64,000 bases of DNA. It comes from Chimaeribacter coloradensis. Lineage in GTDB: Bacteria; Pseudomonadota; Gammaproteobacteria; Enterobacterales; Enterobacteriaceae. The DNA is taken from positions 1-64,000 of the forward strand of contig NZ_PJZH01000016.1 in assembly GCF_002858715.1 (NCBI RefSeq). Direction: 5' to 3'. Below the pieces are notes generated by a model. The model was not told where the DNA came from, did not search any database, and worked only from the letters and a program-made list of their open reading frames with translations. The stretch's first letter is position 1, and each line of letters opens with the position of its first letter. This document shows positions 45,001 through 50,600 of the stretch, piece by piece. A program made the translations under genes and the position numbers.

Positions 45001-46370
45001 GCATCGGTGATCGCCACGTCGAGGGTGGTGGTGCCCTGCGGCAGCGCCTGCAGCGTTTCCGACGGCACGGTCACCGTCCAGTTGCCTGCCGCGTCCACGC
45101 TGCCGGTGTAGGTGGTGCCGCCCAGCGTCACGGTGACGCTCTGGCCCACGCCCGCCGTCCCGGTGGTGCCGCTCAGCACCAGATCGGCACCGGCATCGGC
45201 GGCGTTGATGATGTTATCCCCAGTGACCGGGTTCAGGGTCGGCTGCCCGGCCACGGTCAGGGTGGCGCTGGCGTCAGCCGCCACGCCGCCGGCGGTGCTG
45301 ACGGCGGCGGTCAGGGTAGTAGTGCCCGCCGCGAGCTGCGCCAGATCGGCGGCCGGGACGGTGGTGCTCCAGCTGCCGTCCGCGTTGACGGCGGCGGTGT
45401 AGGTGATGCCGTTCAGCACCAGCGTCACGGTCTGGCCCGCTTCCACGCCGGTGGTGGTGCCGCTCAGGGTCTGGTCAGCGAGCACTTCGGTACGGTCGAT
45501 CACGTTATCCCCGGTGAACGGGGCCAGGGTCAGGGTCGGTTGCGCCGCGCTCAGGTTAACAGTGATGGTTTCGCTGTCAGCGGCCTGGACGCCCGCCAGC
45601 GTGGTGACGGTGGCGGTCAGGGTGGTGGTGCCCGCCGCAAGCTGCGCCAGATCGGCGGCCGGGACGGTGGTGCTCCAGCTGCCGTCGGCATTCACGGCGG
45701 CGGTGTAGGTGATGCCGTTCAGCACCAGCGTCACGGTCTGCCCCGCTTCCACACCGGTGGTGGTGCCGCTCAGGGTCTGGGCGCTCTGCGCCTCGGTGCC
45801 GTCGACCACGTTATCCCCGGCGAACGGGGCCAGGGTCAGGGTCGGCAGGGTCGCGCCGGTGGTGTTCAGGGTGACGCTCTGGGTCACGGTAGTGGTGTTA
45901 CCGGCGGCATCGGTCAGGGAGGTGGTCAGCAGATAGGTGCCGTTGGCGAGGCCGTTCAGCGCCCCGGCCGGGAGGGTCAGGCTCCAGCTGCCGTCCGCGC
46001 CCACGGTGCCGGTGTAGGCGGTGCCGTTCAGGGTTACGGTGACGGTCTGCCCCGCCTCGCTGGCGGAGGCGGTGCCGCTGATGGTCAGGGGTTGGGCCGC
46101 TTCGTTGGCGTCGATCAGGTTGTCACCGGCCACCGGATTTACGGTTACGGTCGGCGCGGTGGTGTCTACCACCAGCGTGGCGGTCGCCTGGCCGCTCAGC
46201 CCGGCGGCGTTGGTCACTGTCACGCCAAGCGGATAACTGCCGTCCGCCAGCCCCTGCAGGGCGGAGGCCGGGATGCTGATGCTGAAGCTGCCGTCTGCGG
46301 CCACGGTGCCGCTGTACGTGACGCCGTTCAGCGTCACCTGGACTACGCTGCCCGCTTCGGCGTTCTGCAC
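27009..46370 (-). CDS. bapA: BapA-like giant Ig-repeat adhesin, main body (downstream part of a frameshifted gene)
   Basis: An open frame of about 6,450 codons that is the continuation of the prefix ORF at 46412-46963; the first listed codon (a GTG) is internal, not a true start. It encodes roughly 60 Ig-like domains of about 100 residues. Typical signatures are GDN.LN.AEA near the start, a DGSW strand in the middle and a TDAAGN end. A Thr/Ser/Ala-rich linker (about 27500-27750) and a C-terminal module of about 160 residues follow (27009-27487), with GGTGNDVIQLHTLDFLHIDG, a GGAGTDTLQLAG repeat and the tail VLVQHGIQVHQA. That end is the type I secretion target with RTX-like Ca-binding repeats. 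The protein would be a surface biofilm adhesin of about 6,651 residues if the frame were restored. Four zones of differing repeat style are visible along its length. Confidence 0.88.
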   Translation of the reverse strand: MQNAEAGSVVQVTLNGVTYSGTVAADGSFSISIPASALQGLADGSYPLGVTVTNAAGLSGQATATLVVDTTAPTVTVNPVAGDNLIDANEAAQPLTISGTASASEAGQTVTVTLNGTAYTGTVGADGSWSLTLPAGALNGLANGTYLLTTSLTDAAGNTTTVTQSVTLNTTGATLPTLTLAPFAGDNVVDGTEAQSAQTLSGTTTGVEAGQTVTLVLNGITYTAAVNADGSWSTTVPAADLAQLAAGTTTLTATVTTLAGVQAADSETITVNLSAAQPTLTLAPFTGDNVIDRTEVLADQTLSGTTTGVEAGQTVTLVLNGITYTAAVNADGSWSTTVPAADLAQLAAGTTTLTAAVSTAGGVAADASATLTVAGQPTLNPVTGDNIINAADAGADLVLSGTTGTAGVGQSVTVTLGGTTYTGSVDAAGNWTVTVPSETLQALPQGTTTLDVAITDAAGNVTPLTATVTNDTAAPVLAVDPVAGDQTINIAEGQADIVVSGTTSDPAAPLSVTLNGVAYTPVIAADGSWTATIPANTLTYPAGSYPLEVTTTDAAGNPATVTQTLYLHADPAAAPTVSINAFAGDNTVDGAELATAQVLSGTTTNMEAGQTLTINIGASLQRTAVVQADGSWQLTLTAEELGALPAGTTDITVQATDAAGNPATSTPLSIGVIPTQGGVAIDAVTGDNLINAAEAAAGLTLQGTTLNVAEGTTVDVTLNGITYSAITQADGSWSVNVPAADAQLLGDGSYPVTVTTTDNNGAALTTSTTITTAIATQPVVTINPPLGDGVLNLAEAATDQTLTGNTGVTGAGQAVTLTLGGVAYNATVAADGSWSLVVPAADLQALPDGSVPYSVVAADAAGNSNTLSGSLPVDFGAPTLTLNPVAGDGILNAAEQQVTQILSGTAFGVEPGQAVTVTLNGVTYSAPVLSGGSWQVEIPAADLAQLANGGLTVTATVADAAGNSVSESQTLIVNNTLGGLALDPIAGDNRINATEATAPLVLTGSAANVAEGSPVTVTLNERTYTAAVGADGSWTITVPVADVAALPDGTNTLTVTATDAAGNPLSSSVDIDTRITTLPEPVADAPFGDGTLSGPEAAVDQTLTGSTGVTGSGQSVVVNLNGVDYAATVQPDGTWSATIPAADLQAIPPGSTPLTVTATDPAGNSDSSTTPVTVVGSSNLIVIDPVTGDNLVNADEAVGGITLSGTADSLPAGTALTLTLAGQTYTATTAADGSWSVDVPEADVLAWTDNPLLLVVTAPDGTSNSVEIGNYVTSPLAPTFDTPFGDNVLNIEEAAADQTLSGTTGAAGAGQTVTVTLDGTTYPGSVDNDGNWTVSLPAAALQALADGTTTIEVTVSDVAGNSATTSQTPTVALTAPTLTVGTIADDNVINYAEAQAGVTLTGTSSLPGSTVTVTLGSETFTADTGTDGSWTLTLPAGALSAGGAFPDGTYPLTATLTDANGNTTTTTQPVVINADEDSLPTVTLDNVSGDNQLTEAEHQVSQTLSGTTTNVEPGQQVTLTFNNLTYTATVQGDGSWSVIVPAADIAALPAGASTVTATVSDSAGNTATAAEQSVTVVETLGGIAIDTIATDNRINAAEAATDLVVQGSVSNVAENALVTFSFAGRSFFSRVASSGWRVTVPAEVAQSVGSGTVVATVSTTDLDGNTTTNELPISLYVSPVPVASLDTPFGDGFLNAQDVTAAQTLTGRTGVSGAGQTVTVTLAGTTLTGTVGNDGVWNVTVPVAVLQQLSESASPVTVEVQVADAGGNTSTTSGTAVVDLTAPVLTLNTLAGDDILNAAEQAVPLVISGTATGGVEGQTVTVTLNGISYTATVQASGNWQVTVPAADLAQLTNGGFTVTASVNDAAGNPGTVSDVLVVNTDLGGIAIDAISGDNALSQAESGQPLVIGGTTANVTAGSSVSVVLAGVTYTTTVNADGSWSVTVPAADVGGLPDGLNSVTATVTDAGGTGESATATLDVHITNLPQAVLDAPATLNGDAAQAELALTGSTGVSGDGQTVTLTLNGQTFTGLVDGDGNWRVAVPASALQALTDGDYPLAVTVTDAAGNISTATGTLPVDVTAPTLAIDPVTGDNILNQTEVQAGITVTGQSDNLDGTVTVTFNDQTYTATVGGDGSWSVAIPADALAGLAGNLPLTATLTDAAGNVTTVSQTVTVDATDLPQLTLDPFTGDNELDSAEIGVAQTLTGTTTNVEAGQTVTVTLNNQTYTTTVQADGSWSLIVPAADLALLGTGSATLTATVADLAGNSITAEETLTVVTGQEAVAIDTLAGDNFLNAAEAGEPLAVSGVAVGVAEGNAVTVTFNDQTYTSTVNADGSWRVEIPADDLAGLADGTYSVTASAVDNNGATVTDSQDLVVLVNNLPAPISLTPFGDGYLSISEAAAGQALTGQTGVSGTGQSVTVTLAGQNFTATVDENGFWSADIPAEVLQSLTNGLVNFTIAATDAAGNSSEATGAFTVDFTAPGLSIGPISNDNIINIAEAAGEVVLRGTSADIPQNGAAGATVTVTLNGETYTTTVTEEGTWSVPLPVGALAGLPDGSYPITAAITDDAGNSTSVTGSVTLATDPANAPQITFDPFAGDNVLNGAEQNTTQLLSGTVSNVEAGQVVTLTLNDRSYTATVQPDGSWSTEVPANDLRLLSNGTVTISASVQNVAGNPGTAESSLTVDLDQGGLSLSPLAGDNLLNAEEAANDLVISGTSLDVPAGALITVTLNGQTYTTTLGDAQGGWSVTVPAAALALLPDGPQTVTVTSTDSAGNPVTTDATLTVLINNLPVPTLDLPFGDGILNSNEALVSQTLTGSTGVSGAGQSVSLTLGGTLYTGTVDENGLWSLTLPPQALSNLPEGTTTLPITVSDLAGNTATLNGSAQLDFTAPTVVVNPIANDNIANASEIAAGVVVSGSGSEVGEVVTVTILFNGISYDATVQPGGGWSLTLPPSALANLPDGNYDLSVSLTDISGNTSTLIQTLTLDGAAANLPQITINAVAGDDILNGAEIQSAQLISGVAQNVETGQSVQITLGDNTYTAQVQAGGVWSVTIPAADLALLADGAQTLSAGVADVAGNLATTSRPITLNNAQGGISINPVTGDNLINAAEAGAAITLSGNTANVAGGATVTVTLNGVTYTADVGADGSWTATVPAEDAALLTDGNLLLSASVTDNGGTVQTTDVTLGVFTTPVPVPVVNDLFADGVLSSGEAAQSLGQSIAGSTGVTGNGQTVVVTLAGQQINAVVDNTGAWSATLPSALLTGLAGGTNSLIVTATDAAGNTNQTEATFEVDFTPPTLTLDPIAGDNILINSDTNTTISGTTDAVGQTVVVTLFDVPYQAEVQQDGTWTLFLSGLNQMPNGTYPVTVSVTDASGNVTTLTDQLQVARNLDIAITRDALTGDDVLNGAEVLADQVITGSTVGVEAGQTLTLRFNGTDYTTTVTSGGGWSVTIPQTALAGLASGEQVIIETRVTDIYGNPAVQSSSVTVNLEQGGIAFDPVSGDNAINAQEATGDIVLSGATANVAAGATLALTFDGNSYTTTVNADGSWSFTVPAADVAGLPDGIVPLTATVTDLGGTTLTQTQDINVHITSLPAPVVSTPLGDGFLGSADAAQDQYLSGSTGISGDGQTVVVTLGGFTYNAQVNNDGSWTATLPSADLLTLPEGTTPVTVTATDIAGNSVTTSSSLTVDFTAPVLTVAAVATDNALNATEVQQPFTVSGTAPAGEAGQTVTVTLNSVSYTAAVQGDGSWTLDIPAGALAGQPDGSYPLTVTLTDAAGNSSTSTNTLTLAASLPLPQVDTPLQNSYLNAAEAAVPQVFTGNSGVAGSGQSVVINFAGVDYPATVDADGNWTLTLQPAVLQALPEGTQPVLVTVTDAFGNQGVTESAIIVDYSAPVLNVTPVAGDNIINAAEITGSVLFSGTTGAAEAGQTVTVDFINQTYQTQVQADGSWSITLPNSVTQTLADGSYPATVTLLDAAGNPVTQSVTVTVDASAADLPTLTVVAVSGDNFVNQAEAAADVLVTGSSTNLPAGQVVTLTLADQTFTGTVAADGTWSVTVPQAALAALADGTQTFTVSAADVAGNPANNLGQFTLVAQAASLPSVTLDPVSGDGVLNAQEVLNDLTITGSSQNVPEGGTLTVSLGNGLDYAATVNADGSWSVVVPAIDLQTLPQGANSVTVTGSDAAGNPATGSESFTVDTTIPLLDVTTSLGTDAILNQAEALAGLTINGTAEAGLPVTATLSGITYSVVAAADGSYSLTIPAGELQQLPDGPASLVVTVTDGSGNVATQTFPVGIAINTLPSLTLDTPFGDGLVSAAEAAADQVLSGTATNLEAGTTITVTYGSLTFATTLNADNTWNLIIPANTLTPLGDGAEQVLVSAADLAGNPASISTSVEQLVSAVPVAVLNTPFVDGLLNAAEAASDQVISGSTGVTGSGQTVTLTLDGQPITTTVDEGGIWSATLTAEQLSGLSDGTHTLALSVVDRAGNTSDISTDFTAIVNTLPDVTFNLPFGDGIINAVEAAQGGALSGTTGITGAQTVVVNVNGTLYPADVNPDTGDWSLTLSPALLTTLPDGAWPGSVTVTDAVGNTSTLGGDLFIAINNLPVASLNAPFGDAQLNIAEAAAGQTLSGKTGLNGDGQTVTVSIDGGAPIAATVSANGDWTLDLTPAQLQALSDGTHTLLVTASDFADNTSTTSLDFVASLTPLDPVIDTPFGDGVLNIAEAAGVVTITGNTGEVGVGQGAQLTLDLDGISYIGTVDAQGNWTVTLPAGALSGLPSGPHELDVTLIDQAGNIATDVLAFTAVLTAPQPTFSVASGEGVINAAAVASGIVMSGTTGATGAGQTATVTLGGTPYTATVAEDGTWTLPLSSAQLGLLGQGNQPLILDVTDSAGNPARLSDSVLIDTTVPAVDGLVFSAGDTLDYVESFTTQTLSGTTTNAEAGDVITVTIGEATQTGIVAADGSWSVNLTPALLAGLEDAGAIGVTITDLAGNTSGTTLPVAVDLTPPAAPDIAVVALGGDNIINATDAATLALTGRFFRLATGSVGTVTVARADGTVLGSTPISGTDGEWSVSVPNTAASLPDGTQTLTVTLTTATTTLTGTTTVLVDRAAPTLTLDPFTGDNILNAGEQNSGQTLSGTVSAADAGQTVTLTLDGNTYRAVVQADGTWATTVPSSALQALADGSYPITATVSDVAGNTTSQTQTLTVDTAAPLITVEALAGDNILNAADILVTQVLTGTASGAEGQTVGLYLGDGSPLATGVVAANGTFSLDLTPEVLGSLTEGPLVLGLRVGDAAGNTTAATVTVNKVVNSALNLVVDSVFGDNTLNALDTAVAQTISGVATSAGIGATVAVTLGGTTLTADVGQNGQFAIVVPPSVLGLLSDGPLAVDVTLTDAAGNTRTVGQTVTAIVDAVPVVGELTGLFGGDNLLNVAESLAGQTIGGVINAAAGSTVTVTLGTRAYQSVVGADGNWSVTLPAADLTALAGGNLNLGLTVVDPAGNVASSTTTVGIFNLQPTLTLNPIFGDGLLNIADALVNQTISGVVTNAAPGSTVTLSLVNRTVDATVGSNGSFSAVITPDILGTLTSGPLTVGATLNGAAGNTATASAGLTVDVTAPTITLNPLFGDALLNAADATVNQLIGGTVGNAEAGSRVVVSIGSQQYVTTTAADGTFSLALTPSILRTLTDGNLSVGVSVTDAAGNTSSTSGTALVGITNLPTISLNPVFGGDNILNVLEALTTQTISGNVGNVAAGSTVRINVGNIVTTATVGQNGSFSAQLTPDVLGTLLSGNLTVGVSVTDPVGNVASASIGAQVGPRVTPTVTLNTIFGDGVLSAADLSIAQTISGTTTNAATGSAVSVTLGGATYSTTVGSNGAWSLSVPAGSLSGLANGTQTVNATVTDPYGATGTASRTVSVIAQTPPTVTLTSVFGDNAISATDARQAQTITGTTTNAEGSTLRVTLGGTTYTTTVGSNGAWSVSVPAAALAALADGNYTVTASVTNAANNSGSGSAAVSVITHTQPTVTLGSVFGGDGYLNLAEASTNETISGTATNAVGSTVTVNVAGNVLTTTVGSNGTWSVSVPSATLLNISDGSHTVTATVSDAAGNTANASSTFTAVTHNLPLVAVDPVLNLVNFLLFGLTVSGGTLNLPQGSRVRVTLQGVSQTTTVDAFGRYSVHYTSSLLGGLLINLNSIVTVSAVDVAGNTAAVTTTLLLGSLLPVAATAEAQTLMVATASDDVSSLATGDDSSNTTVHTLSALSVSEVASTTAEASDSTLATTALTAGDTTTANAAVVTAESDETAYSIGGLTLDLTTPDSEALGGTGNDVIQLHTLDFLHIDGGAGTDTLQLAGTGQHLDLVALGLKVEHVEIFDLGQSGTNSIRLDLHEAETVKDSPEDTLFIRGADGSQVTLVGDGSTWATTGQRVVDGLTFDVYHNSSLDSSNTLGDVLVQHGIQVHQA
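35001..40740 (-). repeat. 19-domain block of bapA collinear with adhesin 2
   Basis: From the GGIAIDAISGDNAL domain to the TAPVLTVAAVATDNAL domain, order and special features match adhesin 2 domain by domain: the LPQA.LD.PATLN variant, the TSADIP-type insertion and the ITRDALTGDDVLN domain. Both blocks are about 5.7 kb. Confidence 0.8.
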
Positions 46371-46411
46371 GGTGCCGGTCAGGGTCTGGGCGGCCTGCGC
46401 TTCCGCAGCGT

Positions 46412-46963
46412 TCAGCAGGTTATCGGCGGCCAGGGGGTCAGGGTGACCACCGGTGCGGTGCCCGGCGTGACGGTGCCGCCATCCCCGGCGCTGCCGCCGC
46501 CACCACCGCCACCGCCGCCGGCGGCCAGGGCAATCCCGCCGCCCAGCGCCACCGCCCCGATCCCGGCCAGCGCCAGCGGCGACAGGCCCAGGGTCGACCC
46601 GGCGGCAATCAGCGGCCCGATGCTTTCCATCGCTGCAAAGGTAGGCACCACCGCCGTCGCGCCCGCTGTCGCCGCGGCATCCGCAAACACCGCATGGTCG
46701 ATGAGGCCCGCACCGTCATCAAACACCAGTTCACTGTGCAGCCCCTCGGCATTGGTCAGGAAGAAGCTGCGGTAGGTCATGGTGGAGCCATCCTGCATAT
46801 GCAGGATCAGATCATTGCCGACCCGCTCATAGCGGACGACCATGGCGCGCGTGCCGTTGATGCGCACCACGCTCGGTTCATTCAGGGAGAGTGTCTGGTT
46901 TCCGTCTGCGACCTGGGTAATCACGTCACCGGAACTACGGGAAAGGATGTTTGCGGTTGCCAT
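46412..46963 (-). CDS. bapA: BapA prefix domain and Gly hinge (upstream part of frameshifted adhesin 1)
   Basis: A 183-codon ORF starting MATANILSRSSGDVITQVA, with AGAGG six bases before ATG 46963. Residues about 20-90 (VVRINGTRAMVVRYERVGND, MQDGSTMTYRSFFLTNAEGL) are the BapA-prefix-like beta domain found at the N-terminus of enterobacterial BapA. An Ala/Gly-rich helix-like segment and a nine-Gly hinge follow, then PVVTLTP, the first residues of Ig domain 1. There the frame is lost and translation stops 11 bases further on. Adding one C to the C5 tract would continue into LAADNLLNAAEA of the main body. A shorter product, a phase-off state, a recent mutation or a base-call error are all possible. 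Confidence 0.85.
   Translation of the reverse strand: MATANILSRSSGDVITQVADGNQTLSLNEPSVVRINGTRAMVVRYERVGNDLILHMQDGSTMTYRSFFLTNAEGLHSELVFDDGAGLIDHAVFADAAATAGATAVVPTFAAMESIGPLIAAGSTLGLSPLALAGIGAVALGGGIALAAGGGGGGGGGSAGDGGTVTPGTAPVVTLTPWPPITC
46433..46437 (-). other. Frameshift site: C5 tract (G5 on plus strand) in adhesin 1
   Basis: The message reads ACC CCC TGG in the prefix frame, whereas the main body needs ACC CCC CTG GCC. The span 27009-46963 is 19,955 bases; one more base makes it a whole number of codons (6,652 including stop). A -1 ribosomal slip on CCC would also restore the frame, because Pro-tRNA can re-pair with CCC one base back. Confidence 0.85.
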
Positions 46964-47628
46964 ATGCTGCCTCTTCTCCAAATCGTCGTAAAAAATCCCA
47001 TGCCGGCACGCTTTTACCTTTCATTACAGCAGCTTGTCATAGACAGGCCCGCCCTGATCGGAGAAAGAGACAGTAAGGGAAATTAACCAAAAAGCCCTGG
47101 AATTCCGTGGCTTCATTGTTTTTCAATCTGGTGTGGCAACAGCAACAAGGAACAACCAAAAAACAAAGCAAATAAGCGTCTATCGTTACCCTGATTATTG
47201 ATAAGCGGCACTTTTTTAAATCAGTGGCTATCTAGGTATATGCAGCGAAACCGCGCTCTGCTTGGAAAAAAATTTATCACAGAGATAAAAAATATTTATT
47301 ACAACACGTTATTTTCTCAGTGATGTGCGTGATAAACCGGTTTATAAGAATAAATTTCCCAAATAATCCTCTGATATAAAACAAATTTAACACAATCAAC
47401 GATAATTTAACTTAAGTAACACATAATAAACACAACTTTTCCTCTTTTTAAAGAGGGCACCGGATACATCAAAAGAATTTATCTATTGTGCTGGCTGGAT
47501 CGTATTTGCGGGCTTGGCCTGCCCCTGCCTGTTGCCGGGGAAAACACCGTGCATAATGGCCCCGCAGGCGGTGCGGGCACCGTTTTCCCGCCCGGCGCTG
47601 GCCGTTTCCCACCCTGCCCTCAGGCCAT
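46964..47628. promoter_or_regulatory. Upstream region of adhesin 1
   Basis: About 660 bases without a supportable gene. The stretch from 47100 to 47470 is AT-rich and should hold the adhesin 1 promoter, since the preceding gene ends in a terminator. The last bases before the start (AAGAGGCAGCAT) are nearly the same as those before adhesins 2 and 3. Confidence 0.55.
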
Positions 47629-47652
47629 AAAAAAGGCCGGGTTTCCCCGGCC
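47629..47652 (-). terminator. Rho-independent terminator after adhesin 2
   Basis: Minus strand: stem GGCCGGG/CCCGGCC (47646-47652 with 47635-47641) with loop GAAA is followed by six T, about 30 bases past the adhesin 2 stop. Adhesins 1 and 2 are therefore separate transcripts. Confidence 0.9.
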
Positions 47653-47681
47653 CCGGCCATAAAACGCGGTGCGATGGCTGT

Positions 47682-50600
47682 TTACACCTGTTGAACCTGA
47701 ATGCCGTGCTGCACCAGCACATCCCCCAGGGTGTTGCTGCCCTCCAGTGAACTGTTGTGGTAAACGTCGAAGGTCAGGCCGTCCACCACCCGTTGGCCAG
47801 TGGTGGCCCAGGTATCGCCGTCGCCCGTGAGCGTCAGCTGGCTGCCCGCCGCCCCGCGGATGAACAGGCTCTCGTCCGGCTGGTCTTTGACGGTTTCCGC
47901 CTCATGCACCCCCAGCGTCAGGCTGTTGCTGCCGCTGTTGCCGAGGTCAAAAATCTCGATGTGTTCTACCTTCAGCCCCAGCGCGGTCAGGTCGAGGTGC
48001 TGGTCGCTGCCCGCCAGCAGCAGCGTGTCGGTGCCGCTGCCGCCGTCAACGTGCAGGAAATCAAGCGTGTGCAGGCTGAGGGTGTCGTTGCCGCTGCCAC
48101 CCTGCGCCTCACCGCCGGGGGTGGTGAGGTCAATCACCTGCCCGCCGATGGAGTAGGCCGTCTCGCCGGGTGTGGCCTCAGCCAGGGGGGCCGCGGCCTG
48201 TGCCGTGCTGAGGGTAACGGGGGCCTCCCCCACGGCCGCCGCCTCACTGCCTGCGGAGGCAGCCGGCGCACTCTCTGTCGCGGCCACGGCCACCGCAGGC
48301 GGCGTGCCGAGGGTGAACTCACTGCTGGAGGTGGTGAGGTTGCCCGCCGCATCCGCCAGGCTCACGGTCAGCGGGTAGTGGCCGTCCGGCTGCCCGGCCA
48401 GCGCCCGCGCCGGGATCGCCACCGACCAGCTGCCGTCGTCATGGACCGGGGTGTGGTAGGTGACGCTGTTGAGCACCACTGCCACCATCAGCCCGGCCGC
48501 CGCGGCGGTGGTGCTGCCGGTGACGGCGAAGCCGCTCTGGACCTCACGCGCGGTGATCACATTGTCACCGGTGAGCGGGTTGACGCTGAGTTCAGGCGGC
48601 GTGACGTCCACGGTAAAGGTGCTGTTGGCCTCGCGGCTGTTGCCCGCGGCGTCGCGCGCCGTCACGGTGACCGTGGCGCGCCCCTCCGGCAACGCCTGGA
48701 GGGTGGCGGCCGGGATCAGCACCGTCCAGCTGCCGTCGTTGGCGACGATGGCGTTAAAGCGCTGTTCGCCCAGCGCCACGCTGACCTGCTGCCCCTCGCC
48801 GCTGACGCCGGTGGTGCCGGAGAGCGCCTGCCCGGCCGCCGCTTCCGCCGCACTGAGCAGGCCGTCCGCAAACGGCGTGTTAAGCGTCGGCGCAGGCAGC
48901 GAGTTGATGTGCACATGGATGTCGGTGCTCTGGGTGATCAGCGTGCCGTCAAGATCGGTGACGGTGGCGGTCAGCGGCACCTTGCCGTCCGGCAGCCGCG
49001 CCACATCCGCCGCAGGCAGGGTAAAGCGCCAGCTGCCGTCCGCCGCCACCGTGGTGGTGTAGCTGTGGCCGTCAAAGATCAGCGCCAGCGCCGCCCCCTC
49101 CGCCACATAGGCCGTGATGCCGCTGAGCACCACCGTGCCGGCCGCCTCTTCCGCATTCAGGGTGTTGTCGCCCCCCACCGGGTGAAAGGCGATTCCCCCT
49201 TGATCGAGGTTCACGGTGGCGGCCTGGCTCTGCACCGCCGGGTTGCCGTGGATGTCATTGACCCGCGACTCGATGATCACCCGTTCGCCGTTCTCCAGCC
49301 CGGCCAGCGCCGACTGCGGGATGGTGACGCGCCATTCTCCGCCGGAGGCCACGGTGGTGGTGTAGTCGGTGCCGTTGAAGCGCAGGGTCAGGATCTGCCC
49401 CGCTTCGACGCCCACGGTGTGGCCGGTGATCACCTGATCCACCTGAATCTCCGCGGCGTTGAGCACGTCGTCCCCGGTCAGCGCATCGCGGGTGATGGCG
49501 AGGTCGAGGTTACGCGCCACCTGCACCTCCCGGCTGAGGGTCGAGACGTTACCGGCGGCATCGGTGACGCTGACGGTGATCGGGTAGATGCCGTTCGGCA
49601 TCTGGTTCAGGCCGCTGAGGTAGAGCGCCCAGCTACCGTCCCACAGCACCTCCGCCTGGTACGGCACGCCAAACAGCGTCACCACCGCTTTCTGGCCCAC
49701 GGTGTCCATGTCGGCGGTACCGGAAATCGTGGTGTTGGTGTCACTGTTCAGCAATACATCGTCGCCGGAGACCGGGTCGAGCGTCAGCGCCGGTGGGGTG
49801 AAATCCACCTGGAAGCTCCCTTCAGTCTGCGCCCGGTTCCCCGCGGCGTCCGTGGCGGTCACGGTCAGGCTGTTCTGCCCCTCCGGCAGGCCGGTAAGCA
49901 GCGCGGCGGGAAGCGTGGCGCTCCAGGCACCGTGGCTGTCCACCACCGCGTGGATCTCCCGGCCGCTCAGGGTAATCACCACGTTCTGGCCGTTACCGGT
50001 GACGCCGGTATTCCCGGCGATGCTCTGCCCCAGCGTCTGCGCCGCGTCGGCGTGGCCGAGCAGGCCGTCGCCGAACAGCGTGTTCACGGTCGGGGCGGGC
50101 AGCGTATGGGCCACCACCCCGATCGGCATGCTGGTGTAGAGCTGTGAACCGCTGAGGCCCGCCGCGCGCGCCACCAGTGACAGGGTGCCGTCAGGGAGCT
50201 GCGCCGCATCCGCCGCCGGGATCTGGGTGGCCCAGTGGCCCTCCGCATCCACCCGGGCGGTGTAGCGGTGGCCGTTCAGCGTCAGGTTGACCACCGTGCC
50301 GGTGGCGACCCCCAGGGCGTGGCCGCTGAGCGCGATCGCCCCGCCCGCCTCGGCGGCGTTGATCAGGTTGTCACCGGTGACCGGGTCGATGCTCAGCCCG
50401 GCGCGGTCGGTGTTGACGTTGACAAAGCGGGTGGCGGTGGCCGGGTTGCCGGCGAGATCCGAGACGCGCCCCAGCAGGGTGAGCCGCCCGCTGTTCAGCG
50501 CCGCCAGATCCTCCGCCGGAACGGTGAGCGACCAGATGCCGCCCGCCTGGATCAGCGTGGTGTAGGTGTGGCTGCCGATCCTCAGCTGCACCTGCTGGCC

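Noticed and set aside
46433-46437. Adhesin 1 as an ordinary dead pseudogene
   Set aside because: Only one lesion was found in nearly 20 kb and the exporter genes are intact. Decay would be expected to leave more breaks, so recent, reversible or artefactual causes are more likely.
47469-47722. Short minus-strand ORFs across the end of adhesin 2
   Set aside because: They run through the adhesin 2 terminator and its flanks; composition is that of untranslated GC-rich sequence.
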